A stretch of DNA of 64,000 nucleotides. It comes from Tomocerus qinae (taxonomy: Eukaryota; Arthropoda; Collembola; Entomobryomorpha; Tomoceridae). The first letter of the stretch is position 1. Every line of letters starts with the position of its first letter. This document shows positions 12,701-24,226 of this stretch, piece after piece. The stretch lies in assembly GCA_020055645.1 (NCBI GenBank), contig CM034550.1, positions 19,915,001 to 19,979,000 on the forward strand, in the 5' to 3' direction. Below the pieces are notes generated by a model. It made no database searches and had not been told where the DNA came from. It saw only the letters and a program-made list of their open reading frames with translations. The position numbers and the translations under genes were made by a program.

Positions 12701-13036
12701 CCAGAAAAAACATATTCCTCGTATGGTTACAAGGTATTCGGGATAATTTTTCGTAACATTTACCAGACGGTTTATGGAAGAGGTCATTTTTATTTTCACA
12801 TAGCCTGCTGGAAGTAACAAACAAAAAATTATTGCATTTTAATCACATCGTATAAGAAAAATATTGAGATTGCTGATTAAATTCTGAAAAAAATAGTAGA
12901 TAATAACATTTGGAATAGTCAATAGTAAATTTGAATATACTTACGTAGATGCGTTAATTAATATAACCAATACAAGTATTGCTGTTGCTGATAATGCAAT
13001 AAATGTACCAATTTTGCAAGTCTTCGACCAAGCCAT
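9791..13036 (-). CDS. DUF4789-like Cys-rich protein, paralogue D (216 aa)
   Basis: Three minus-strand exons: 12945-13036, 12594-12807, 9791-10135 (651 nt). Exon 1: MAWSKTCKIG plus a hydrophobic segment. Exon 2: first Cys module (RLCENKNDLFH, GKCYEKL, IPC, GECAC, HCYFIF). Exon 3 carries the second module and the C terminus in one piece (GFCEKGQWLNV, VVPLKGGKCGIL, CPLGSYPSIMGKCQPDFDFD). Unlike paralogues B and C, there is no intron before the SYPSIMGKC segment. Intron 2 is 2.46 kb. The acceptor of exon 2 is a CAGCAG tandem site, so a one-residue length variant (T-R-L-C or T-L-C) is possible. Function unknown; family membership is clear from the aligned cysteines and exon phases. Confidence 0.85.
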
Positions 13037-14057
13037 TTTACTTTTTAACAGCTCAATTTCTGATAATTTACAAGTACAGTAATTATAACGCTATACGTTA
13101 TAAAAAGGTCTAGAAAAGTTTAATTTTAAAAACACTTCACAAAGATTATTTGTAAAATGGGAGCATTCACTTGAATTGTGGGCTGATTTATGTTGACACC
13201 TTAGTAAACAATGAACAAGTCAATCTGAGGTAATAGTGTGTATATGAAATGTACAACTACCTGGAGTCAATCAATTTTATCCAGTATTGATAATTAATTT
13301 TTACTCTGCGCTGTCTGATCTAATAATTCAGAGGTATTCCCCTGTATGTTCCAGGAATTCGTGCACACAGTTTAAATGAAAGTAATGAATTAACCACGTT
13401 TTACGATATACATGTATTTTATCTGCCCTCCCACATTACCACTCAAATTTAACTTGATTAGGTTGATAGTACGACTGTAGTGATTTGCAACAATTGCATA
13501 ATTTACTGACTCAAGATAATGTTTATCCTCAAATACCGTGTACAGCAACACAATAGAAGCGTTGGGTAACTTGGAAAATATTTCGTTGAGTGATAAAACA
13601 GAGATTAGAGTAAAGGTCAGTTCAACAGGTAGCAATATACTGATACAGAATAATCACTGCCTTTATTTGTAAATTTGATGAGATTCGAAAATCTGTTTGT
13701 AGAAAAGGATCTTGAGACTGAGTCTATTTGTTTTAGGTCTGTAAGTGTCTGATTCAGAAGTGAGTGTGATGAGAGTTATCCTTCGACGTGTGTTGTTTTA
13801 TAACTGTCGGTAATGATGCAAGTTCGTGGCCGTTTTACACGAAAGCTATAACACAGGTAATGATATAGATACAAGTAATACAACAAAATACACGAATGCT
13901 ATGTCATTAATATTTTTTGTTGTTCCGCCAGCTATATTTGATTCAATCTAGTCACTAAGCAGGATAATCTCTACAATTGACTGCTCAAAAAAAGATGGAA
14001 CAGCTACGTGTGAAAACTTGCATTCAACTGTCCTGGAATGGCTCTTTTCCAGCTATA
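13037..14057. other. Intergenic region upstream of paralogue D
   Basis: About 1 kb of AT-rich DNA containing the presumed promoter of paralogue D and running up to a foldback element. I see no coding or repeat feature. The ORF at 13390-13635 has no support. Confidence 0.5.
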
Positions 14058-14959
14058 TACACCGTGAGTCAGAACTATGTACACAAAGTCTAGGCCTTAT
14101 AGCTCCTAAACGGAGGCTGCTACGGAAATGAGGCGATCACCATTGGAAAGAGGGATAACCTAGAAATGAAATGGGCTATAAGAATATTTTTATTGAGCTG
14201 CATTTTGCAATTTAAAAATCAAAAAGTCGAAGGCCAAAATTCAATGTTACATTTTCCAAATAAACATAAAATTCCTTTTAATTAATTAAATCTGTTCATC
14301 GGTTTTCGCGATTGTTTGCAAAGATTTCCAAACGATTTGCAAGAGGAGTTCATTAAAAATCTTTTGGGAAGAAAGAAGGGAATGAAGGAATTCCATTGAA
14401 AAACGTCTTGAAGATTTCAGCTCGTTAAAACTGCGCATTTAAAGACGAGACAAAGATGTTTTCAAGGGAAATCCTTCATTTTCTTGAAATTCGAAAACGA
14501 ATTCATTTTCTCGTCATTCTTAAAGGAATTTAAACGTTACTTTGCAGGTTGATTCTTTAAGTTGGTCTCTTTCGCTCCCAAAGGTCAATATGGTGTTTAA
14601 CTCATGAGAAGGTTAAAAGTTTAAGTAAAGTGGCCACTAAACTTCAAGAAGACAGTCGCAAAAGAGTTTTAATGAATTCCTCTTGCAATTCGGCTTGCAA
14701 ATCGTTTGGAAGGCGTTGCAAAAAATCAAAGAAAGACGACGAACAAATTTAATAATTAAAGGGAATTTAGCACTGAATTTTGGCCTTCGAATTCTTCATT
14801 TTTAATTTGCAAAACGCAGCTCAATAAAAATATTCTTATAGCCCATTTTAATTTTACGTTATCCCTCTTTCCAATGGTGGTCGTCTCATTTCCGTAGCAG
14901 CCTCCGTTTAGGAGCTATAAGGCCTAGACTTTGTGTACATAGTTCTGGCCCACCCTGTA
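14058..14959. mobile_element. Foldback (long inverted repeat) element flanked by TA, about 900 bp
   Basis: Nearly the whole element is an inverted repeat. The outer arms share AACTATGTACACAAAGTC, GGAGGCTGCTACGGAAATGA and GGGCTATAAGAATATTTTTA in opposite orientation, and similarity continues inward (CCAAACGATTTGCAAG and partners), leaving only a short loop. The termini read CACCGTGAGTCAGAAC and, inverted from the right, CAGGGTGGGCCAGAAC, each next to TA (14058-14059 and 14958-14959). TA duplications and CAGGGTG-like ends resemble Tc1/mariner-derived MITEs. There is no coding capacity. Confidence 0.8.
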
Positions 14960-17900
14960 TGTAAAATTACGATAGTTTGTTTATACAACTATTGTGCGTT
15001 CTGTTGTGCTCTGTCTGATTATGTACACTCTCGACTCTGCATGAGAATTTTAACTATAAACATGAACACGAACAGAACTGATTAGGATTATTTAGGTGAA
15101 CACACACACTAATATATACAGACTATATACTAAATATAAATGTACAATTTTATGATGACAGAATGTAAACCGTCTCTGCAATTCATACATATACATGGAA
15201 ATCTGTCTTACAGCATTATATGGCGAAAAACGAGGAATCATACAGCAATATTATCAGACACGTCAAAAAGAGCACTCTTTTACCTTTTACATGCTACATC
15301 CACTATGTTTATCTAATGTGGCAAATTAGAAAAAGGATTGGACCCCACAAAAAAGACAGGGATATCCCATTTGTGCTGTGCTCAGGAAATCCTCTATGCC
15401 CTGCCTACAAAACAATAAATGAATTGGCATTTCTACTATACACAGGACATACCTACCTTATTCAATCATTTGAAGCTTATTTGAGGTATGTCATTATCAA
15501 TCCTTCCGAGAACTATTTCTGTGTCAAACGTTTTATGTAAAACATGCACCACTCTTTATGGTTTTGATCGATTATAAAATGATTGTTTACAAAGTAAGCT
15601 AAATTACATTATCTACAATCCACAATCATAACAATCAAGACCACCTTGTATTCATTAATAAGAAATGATATTCAATAAATGTGACAAAAGTGTTACAAAA
15701 TACAAATGACAGGTTGGTCATGAATCACTGATGCCACGTGTTCTGTATTTTATATTTGAGATATGGCAGTCAACACACTGGGTGATAATATTATATTGAT
15801 TCACAGATTTGTGCGAAAAGAGATAACATTTTCCGCTAATAACAACAAAGTACAATTACCTATATCAATAGTCCATGATACCATTTATGGCAGTACTCTC
15901 GCCCTTTTTGTCAATGTGGGCGGTGGACGTAATCTGTATGACACTAATAATTAGTATTAATAATAAGCTCTATGCCATCAGATAAGAGATTATTATGCTA
16001 CTAAGGCATTGACAATATTATAATAATTATGCCATTAAAATTCCAGGTAAGTGGAGAATCTAGTGCAATTAGGAGTGTTTAGCTACGGCGAAAATGATGT
16101 AATTGTTTTATTGTAAATTGTATCTTGCATGTAATTAGGTATATGGTCTTTCCGGTTACGTTATGGAGCATGACACTGAATTTCCGTCTGAGTACGATAA
16201 GATGGATTTCAATAGAACAACGCCTCCACCTCATATTCAATAACTTTTGTTCAAGATTTTATTTCCTTTTAATTAGCATATAAATAGCCTTTGTGGCGAC
16301 GTGGCTCATGGGCTAAATATGTTAAGTATGCGTTTAGAAACTTCTTTCCATGTTCCGTTAGCATTTATTATGATAATTACGTCACATTAGCTTACTTATT
16401 ATTACACTGTGTAATTCTGTGACGTGGGGAGTTTTCGTTTCTTCTAGTGGGCACTGGTTTACTACTGAATCTGTCTAGACTTCCAAGAAGAGTGTAAAAT
16501 ACGTATTTATTGTTTTAGCGAGTGTAACACAGCAGCCATTTACGTAGGTGTCTAATATTATGACAATGACTACGTAGTTTGAAATTTCTTACGACTTACT
16601 ACAAAGAATATTCTAGATAGTAAAGGAAACCCACTCAATGGATTCTGCGATTTCATTCTACTATCCTCAACTAAGAAACTCATTTGAATTCAAGTATGTT
16701 TGGCAGAAACTTTATTATAAGTGCTTCTGTCTAATTTAATGACGTTGATGGACATTGGAGACAGAGGAGACAATGATAGATTGTGAAAATGACAAACGTG
16801 ACTAAGAAAACGTTGTAACATTTTATTTAGCTGGAAGCTATCCATACAGACATTTCTTTGCAACCATGAGTTAATTTCTATAAAGAATTTTAGCTTAATT
16901 CAATTAAGTAAATAATTTACAATATATCATTATACAGGTGGTTTTTAATAATTTTGTGCTTGTTTTTCCATTGTAAAATGTAACAATCCAATCGTGAAAT
17001 CCAAAGTACATATTTTTAACTCAATGTTTTTCTGCTGTTAGTGGCTTTGTTATTTTTAAATTTTTTATTGATTTAATGCTGACTAAGTGTTTAATTTTTG
17101 GTTTTAGATGCCTTTACTAAGTCGCCCCTAAATCCCTCTTGCTACTTTGGTACAGCCCCTTCTACCTTCTTTTTGTTGAGAAACTGGTTATTTCACTGTC
17201 AAGTAAATCTTTACTAAAATCAAATAATGCCATTAATGTTCATATACATAGAGCATTGTTGCATTATTGAAGGCATATTTTTATCTTAACAATGTAAACG
17301 AACATTTAATTAGATATTAAAAAAATTTTCTGCAGATATTAAAATAGAAAAATAAGACACTAACATAAGAGTAGTACATTTTCTAGCTCTATACATTCAG
17401 TACAAATCTTCAGTTTCTGTCTCAAGCTACATTATCTAATATTAAAACTTATTACAATTGTAAATTGTAATTTAAGAAACGACGGAAATCAAAATATCAA
17501 ATAGCTAACCAGTTATTACTCGCTTCGATAACTTGTAATTATAATCTAACACGTTATATGGCTATTTGAAAGTAGCACTTCCACTTCAATCATACTTAAC
17601 ATGAGAATAAAATCTGCATAATATTAATTTTAGACAATTAGTGGTTCTTAATTGCTTCGCTGCATTTTGAATTAATTAACTATGCCCTTCTAAATAGTTG
17701 AAGATTGGAAAATTAAAAGACAAATCTGCATTTATAGATAGTGCTCTCTGTACCAATTTAAACAAGTCACAAACAAGTACTTATTACAATGAAAATCAAT
17801 AATACCATTCTTGTTCGATAATAGTCTTAGTTTATAATCAAGTGCATGCCCTTCAAGGTCACAGAGCATTTTTATCAATTCTAACTCATATTTTACCAGT

Positions 17901-18948
17901 GCGAAGATAATTATTATTCTATGCTATGCTATAGATACATCATAATGTACAAACATTTACTTTGCATTGTATCGTCACAAGCAATAACGTGTTAGTATCA
18001 TGACTATAGGTATTAGTTCCTTCTTTTTTGTCTTTGTGCTATACCTGTTGTTGAGACTAGGGTTAAGAGTTTAGCAATTCATATTTTCAAAGTCTTTCCT
18101 CTTTATGATTTATTATCAGGGATCCTGAAACATTCTAATTGAACATGTAAACGAATGTAAAAAATGCTTCAGAGATGTTTGCATAGTTTTTTATATTTTC
18201 CCAGAATGTTTAAGCACACTTGGAACTTAACCGAGGACAACTGGCGGCTTACATCCTAGAGTCCATCCTGGATCTTTGGAGTGCCTCTTTTGTTTGCTGT
18301 GTAAGAATAGTCCATCATATAGGAAGATCGTAGATAATGCACGTGTTGAAATTAATGTAAGCGTAATGATCTTATCATTATTCTCAACAAAGTAGAATGT
18401 TAGTATAGTTGCTTATTTTTAACCCAAGTTGTGGAATTGTATTGTCTAAAATTAATATAAAAATCGTATATATCTACATACAACTTTATAGAATCCTAAT
18501 TATATATTTGCCTTTCTAATATACAGCGGAATATTCCCGTGGCAAGGTGCATTTCAGTAAGAAGTAAAGTAAGAGTCATAAAACTGGTAATAATGATATA
18601 ATGGCACTTTTGGTAGATGGGATTGTATAAATGATACGTATTTCAAAAAATAGACAATAATGCAACAAAATGGTACTAAAATTAAAAATCAGTAAAGAAG
18701 GCTTGAATTTTGAATCGTTTAGACAGAAACAGGTTTCTTATGCCATAAATTAGTGTAAGTATATCCACCTGTACTGGTGGACTACTACTATATACTCCAT
18801 CCATGCTTCTTCAACCATACAGTATTTCAGACTGTAAAACTGTAAACATATTCTGTTGTTGACTATGTGATATATTTAGTTGGCAAAAGCTATCGTTTCC
18901 AAAGATTGATCTAATGGGAATGATTTTTATTGATGGGGAGTGAAATAA
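14960..18948. other. Gene-empty stretch between two MITEs
   Basis: About 4 kb of AT-rich DNA. ORFs at 15220-15540 (106 codons) and 15763-15954 lack recognisable domains or convincing splice context. No long inverted repeat, tandem array or RNA gene was recognised. Confidence 0.5.
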
Positions 18949-19270
18949 TAGCACCCTTCAGTATCAGGGCAACAGCTATTTTAGCTTATTGGATATAACA
19001 GATTATTTAGCTAGGTCGTTGAAGGGTCGTTTGTATTTTAGCTGTATCCAACAAGTATTAATTGGTTACCATGGTTTCTCACATTTATCAAGAAGGTAAA
19101 TAAAAACTTTATCCTTTTTATCCACGTTGGAGTGGATAAAGTTTCGACGATAGATTAGCCTTTCGCGCCACAAAAATCTATCCGTTTCGCATGCGCAATA
19201 AGGAGTTAAGAATTTTATTAGCGTTTTTAGCTTTTTAATCGATTTTAGCTACTTGCGTTGAAGGGTGCTA
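18949..19270. mobile_element. Short MITE with 12-bp terminal inverted repeats
   Basis: The left end TAGCACCCTTCA and right end TGAAGGGTGCTA are perfect 12-bp inverted repeats about 320 bp apart, with further inverted similarity just inside (AGCTATTTTAGCT on the left, GATTTTAGCTAC on the right). The outer TA on each side may be the target duplication, which would suggest a Tc1/mariner-type MITE. A short internal hairpin, TTTATCC...GGATAAA, lies near 19107-19144. No coding sequence. Confidence 0.6.
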
Positions 19271-20230
19271 ATATTTAGAAATTATGAGATAGATTAAACA
19301 GATAAAAAAACCTGAGTATGTGTTCTGTTGACGGCAATGACCATTGAAAATAAAAATATTTACTGTAAGGAACAATTTCAAGTTCTTGTCAGAATGCAAT
19401 GTCTGCCACATTCTGCAATGTTTATGGCTATTTACTACGAATAGTGACTTTTGGGGTGGCAGCCAACATTTTAAGGGATTTTACTACAACAAAAATGTTA
19501 TTGGAAAAGTCACGTCTAAAGAAAGCAGATTGGATCTGGGGAAATCCTACTTATTATCTGAACAGATTGCTTGGAAAGGCAAGCAATGTTCAGTCGTCAA
19601 ACCGCAGTATCACGGATGTATGGTTTGTAAATTGCAAAATGATATCCCTCTATACAGATAGTGAGGCGAAAGTTATTTGGATGTGAATATGAATTATCTG
19701 TTGAAAGCATCACCAATAGTAAATTATTCCAGCGCAAATAATATTGTCATAAGCGCTGGAATGGAATTTCTGAAAAATTCTTCGAAAAGACAATCCCGAT
19801 CCAACTCAAAAATATTTTATGTACCAATGTGATATGGCATGGCATTGAATAAAGTAGAGTCTGTCTGTTACGACGTACCGAATCCTAATAGTTGTAATCT
19901 GAAGGATAAATGGGATTGATTGCGGAATGTAATGTGACAGTTGGCCAATTTGAAATGAATCTATCTGAAAAATGCAGGAATATTGATTGCAAAAAAAATC
20001 CCTTAGAAAGCAGGATGGAGATAATTTCTTTTTAGGATTAACATTCGATTTATTTCTCCATCGATGTGAATAGACATACTAAACATAGAATGTTATCACC
20101 ATTACAAAAAATGGTACAAGTTTATTTGCAAACTGCATTTTCACAAATCTTGAGAAATCGGATTCTTAATTCCAGTGGTGAAAAATTGCAATAACTAATC
20201 CTATTTTGGCAGTTTCTCTTTTCTTCGTTT
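19271..20230. other. Gene-empty stretch before the minisatellite
   Basis: Two overlapping plus-strand ORFs (19344-19661 and 19399-19686) are open for about 100 codons but show no conserved motif and no splice partners, so I do not call them genes. Nothing else was recognised. Confidence 0.45.
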
Positions 20231-20807
20231 TGTAACAAAAACTAACAAAAACTAACAAAAGCTAACAAAAACTAACAAAAACTAACAAAAACTAACATAA
20301 ACTAACAAAAACTAACAAAAACTAACAAAAACTAACAAAAACTGACAAAAACTGACAAAAACTAACAAAAACTGACAAAAACTAACAAAAACTAACAAAA
20401 ACTAACAAAAACTAACAAAAACTAACAAAAACTGACAAAAACTAACAAAAACTAACAAAAACTAACAAAAACTGACAAAAACTAACAAAAACTAACAAAA
20501 ACTAACAAAAACTAACAAAAACTAACAAAAACTGACAAAAACTGACAAAAACTAACAAAAACTGACAAAAACTAACAAAAACTGACAAAAACTAACAAAA
20601 ACTAACAAAAACTAACAAAAACTGACAAAAACTGACAAAAACTAACAAAAACTGACAAAAACTAACAAAAACTGACAAAAACTAACAAAAACTAACAAAA
20701 ACTAACAAAAACTAACAAAAACTGACAAAAACTAACAAAAACTAACAAAAACTAACAAAAACTAACAAAAACTAACAAAAACTGACAAAAACTAACAAAA
20801 ACTAACA
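20231..20807. repeat. 10-bp minisatellite, about 57 units of ACTAACAAAA / ACTGACAAAA
   Basis: A strictly phased tandem array with unit ACTAACAAAA. Variation is almost confined to one position: about 15 units read ACTGACAAAA, interspersed among ACTAACAAAA units, plus one GCTAACAAAA and one ACTAACATAA. The array starts from a degenerate TGTAACAAAA and ends in ACTAACAAGT. The plus strand is strongly A-rich and almost G-free, giving marked strand asymmetry. No gene overlaps it. Confidence 0.97.
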
Positions 20808-22090
20808 AGTAAGTAATGGCTGGATGGATAAGCAAAATACTATTATTAGCTGTTAACGATAGTTGACAGATTCTATCAATATTTGACAATTACTCTTGTG
20901 TGAATTACTTACGTCAATTTTTGTTTATTCCGTTCACTGCAAGTTCAGATTACGTTGTATATCAAAAATTATTTTATTTACAATATGAAGATAATATCAC
21001 AGACGGACTAAAATTATTTTTCATACATTGGGCAAAAATTCCTGTAGTAAAGATAAGAGATGGCCATTTCAAGGTTTTGAGAACGTTTGTGGTTTTTACA
21101 GAGTTCAATGTTCAAAAGGTAAAAAATGACGCAATTTGAGAACGTACGTCATCTCTCATTCATTCAGATACTTTAGCAATCCTTTGCAGATTCGCATACC
21201 TGAGATAATGTAGGTATGCAAGATTTTACTACGTAGTTCTGTGCTACTACTTACTCGCTAACCACATACACATACATGTATATTGGGATTGTTTATGACT
21301 GATACATATTAATTTGTTGGGATGCATTGCAATGCACTCATTCACAAAGATGAAAAGCCGACGTGACTCATTCACATACGTCAGTATTCCACTTAAATGT
21401 CTCGTTCACTTTTGTCTATCGTCTGTCTAATTCGCCTCGAGGGAAAATGAGAGTACATGCTGACACTCAGGCTAATAATCCTGAAGTACTTTTTACCTGA
21501 CAATTCAGTAACTACGCAGATCCATTAAACTTTTATTATTATGATGGTAGCCACTTTTCTGGAACCCGATGGTCGTCATTCGCTATCTTAATGGGTTATT
21601 TCGGTACACTATCCACTACCAACTGTCCTCCCATAACGTGCAAGTTTAATTTTTGGCTTCGTTTGACGTATCTACAAAGTCAAGTCCTTCAACCCGGTAG
21701 TGTGCATGATATTCTAGGGAATTGTAATCGTTAAGCATTAGATAACAATAATAAATGGGTCAATTCTCCAACTTTTCCGGAAGTTAATTGTTTTTTAATT
21801 TGAAATTGTAAACAGGATTTCATTGATGTTTGATGTTCTGTAGTACTGACCTAATTCTCAAATCCTAGTCCTGCATTAGGAGAATTGGTAGATTATTAAA
21901 ATTAAAAAATGACCATAATTTACTTTCGCGCTGTGTAGGCGAAACCTAAAACGATACATTAGGAGAATGTGGGTGGGTACGCGGAAAAGACAGAAAGGTG
22001 TAAAGCTCTTTTAGTTGTAAGCCTAATTAACGTAAGGGTGCATGGAAACTGAGGTGAAATCTTGACTATCAAATTGCCTTTTAAATGTCC
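20808..22090. other. Gene-empty stretch after the minisatellite
   Basis: About 1.3 kb of AT-rich DNA with short unsupported ORFs (for example 20900-21139). No repeat structure was recognised except the foldback that begins at its right edge. Confidence 0.45.
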
Positions 22091-22410
22091 TTTAGCAAAA
22101 GCGATATAACTTGAGGAATACTGGACCGAAAATTGTAAGGTTGGTACCACCAGAAAGCCAGAATCCTCATTGACACCGTTTATAAGTCGTATTTTCATTT
22201 GACGGCTTAGATCGGATGTAATTGATGTTTCCGTAAAAAGTGACATTTTTTGGCTATATTTGATGGCTAAAATATTAATTACATCCGATCTAAGCCGTCA
22301 AATGAAAATACGACTTATAAACGGTGTCAATGAGGATTCTGGCTTTCTGGTGGTACCAACCTTACAATTTTCGGTCTAGTATTCCTCAAGTTATATCGCT
22401 TTTGCTAAAA
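22091..22410. repeat. Foldback / hairpin element, arms of about 133 bp
   Basis: Arms 22091-22223 and 22278-22410 are nearly perfect reverse complements (for example GACGGCTTAGATCGGATGTA against TACATCCGATCTAAGCCGTC), with a loop of about 54 bp. The short ORFs on both strands here (within 21959-22246 and 22324-22536) are mirror images created by the repeat. Probably a non-autonomous foldback element; target duplications were not resolved. Confidence 0.85.
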
Positions 22411-22778
22411 AAAGTTATCATTTTGTGCAACTCTCATAGGCCGTCATGGGGCTTAGTGAGAAAAGTGTCTGTCCTTGGTAACAATGTTTTAGCGCTAAAT
22501 TTGCATAATACATTTCTATCTATTATGGACTTGTGAGACTTTCATGTCATTTTCATCCATATTCAATTCAAATCTGGTTGTGCTCTGTGCGTATGGGTCT
22601 CTAAAAAGGTGAATTTCTCTCTTCTATCTCAGTTAGTCCGACTTTTTTCAGTGTTTTTTGAGAAGGACAATAGGCAGGGAACAGGGGGTACATTGCACGC
22701 CGTACCCAGGGTAATAACCTCAGTATTTCTCAGTTTGTATTGAATTTACTATTGTAATTTAAGTGTAGACATAATGGT

Positions 22779-22993
22779 TGAGTTTCTTATTATAAGTCTC
22801 TGGTGGACTGGAGATCTCCCTAAGGAATAATCATCGTTATTGCGCTCGATAGATGCCCCACCACTGCACTGAAGGCAACGTGCATGTACTGTCAAGTACA
22901 GTGGTGGGGCATCTATCGAGCGCAATAACGATGATTAAATTTATTCTTTAGTGAGGTCCCCAGCCCACCAGAGACTTATAGTAAGAAACTCAT
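22779..22993. repeat. Foldback / hairpin element, arms of about 90 bp
   Basis: The left arm starts near GAGTTTCTTATTATAAGTCT and the right arm ends ACTTATAGTAAGAAACTC. The arms share TCGTTATTGCGCTCGATAGA and GCCCCACCACTG in opposite orientation around a loop of about 30 bp. The outer parts of the arms are more diverged than the inner parts. Confidence 0.82.
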
Positions 22994-23064
22994 CTATTGA
23001 CAAATGTCAAATAAATGGATTTCACAGCCCAGCTTTCATAATAAACTTTATGATTGTGTTCATT

Positions 23065-23166
23065 GTTCAGCCGTTCTAACCTCACTCTATAGGGCTGATT
23101 ACGACCATTGACGAGATAGTGATAAGTCGTAGTCAGCCTTGTAGAGTGAGGTTTGAACGGCTGAAC
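23065..23166. repeat. Short hairpin, arms of about 41 bp
   Basis: GTTCAGCCGTTCTAACCTCA... is mirrored by ...GAGGTTTGAACGGCTGAAC, and GGGCTGATTACGAC by GTCGTAGTCAGCC, with a loop of about 20 bp. Transcribed, it would make a long, slightly mismatched hairpin. It is only about 70 bp from the preceding foldback. Confidence 0.82.
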
Positions 23167-24226
23167 GATATATCGGATAGATATTTGCGCCTAATTTATA
23201 CAGACTGGCTTCCATAAACAGAAACTAGACGGGCTCTGTGCATGTACTTTGACTTAGTTTAGTTGATACTATTTGTGTTAGATACGTATAGCAACATCCC
23301 CATTCGTGGCATAAACAATCTGGACTTTTTAACTGTATACCATCACCTTAAACTATCGTTAGAACTATAGTTAAGTGCTTCCCGGTTTGTTCACAGAAGG
23401 AATTGACGGTTATATTATACGGTGCTGGATGATCTGTGAGTGCTTAACATAGACTATTGATGTATCGTTAAAATCCAATTTAACTCAGTGTGGCGGAACA
23501 TAAGGACTCAAAAAATGTTTTCTTGATGCTAAAGAGTTTACATTCATAAATAGATAAATTTGTTAGACGAGGAAGAAGTATTCGACTCCTCTATAGAATC
23601 AAATTAGCAAATATCCACCTCCCAATTTTCAATGAACCATTACGAGAAACATTCCAAGTGTTTATTAACGTATTTATTAAAGACAGCAGACGGATTGACG
23701 AATAAGATGAATCTATTATAGCATCCAACTGCATAGAATAGATATTTTTTATGACGCATAATATTGCTTCCGTTGTTCCAAGTAGTATTTATTTCAGAAA
23801 ATTTTAGGCATTGAGTTTGGACTGATACGATATGTTGATTTGTATTGAAAGGTTTGACTGAATTAAATACACAAACATGTAAAATCAATTAAGAGAAGTT
23901 ATCTTTATCTTTTACACCTGTCTGATATTAATGTACACACGGCTGATTGATTTAAGTTTGATGTGTCTAGTCCCAATAAAACCATGAAGTCATATGTGGC
24001 TTTTATGTCAAATACATCACACAATACTTGTTATTGTCACATGCCATGATAAATGAAGACATTCTGCATTCGGTATACCAAGATGTAAGTTTATTCAACT
24101 CTGCTTCGTTTTATTAGAGTCATTTCCGTAACATTTCCAAGTAAAACATCCATTTTTACTGAAACTGCGTAAAACAATCCAATCCCTGGAAATACAGACG
24201 TAGGTGTGGGCTCCTACGCCTTAGAC
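23167..24226. other. Gene-empty stretch between hairpin and hAT-type element
   Basis: About 1 kb of AT-rich DNA. The minus-strand ORF at 23640-23888 has no recognisable content. Nothing else was recognised. Confidence 0.45.

Noticed and set aside
15220..15540. 106-codon plus-strand ORF
   Set aside because: No recognisable motif, no flanking splice partners, located in repeat-rich DNA.
19344..19686. Two overlapping plus-strand ORFs of about 100 codons
   Set aside because: Neither shows family features; overlapping frames of this length are expected by chance in gaps of this size.
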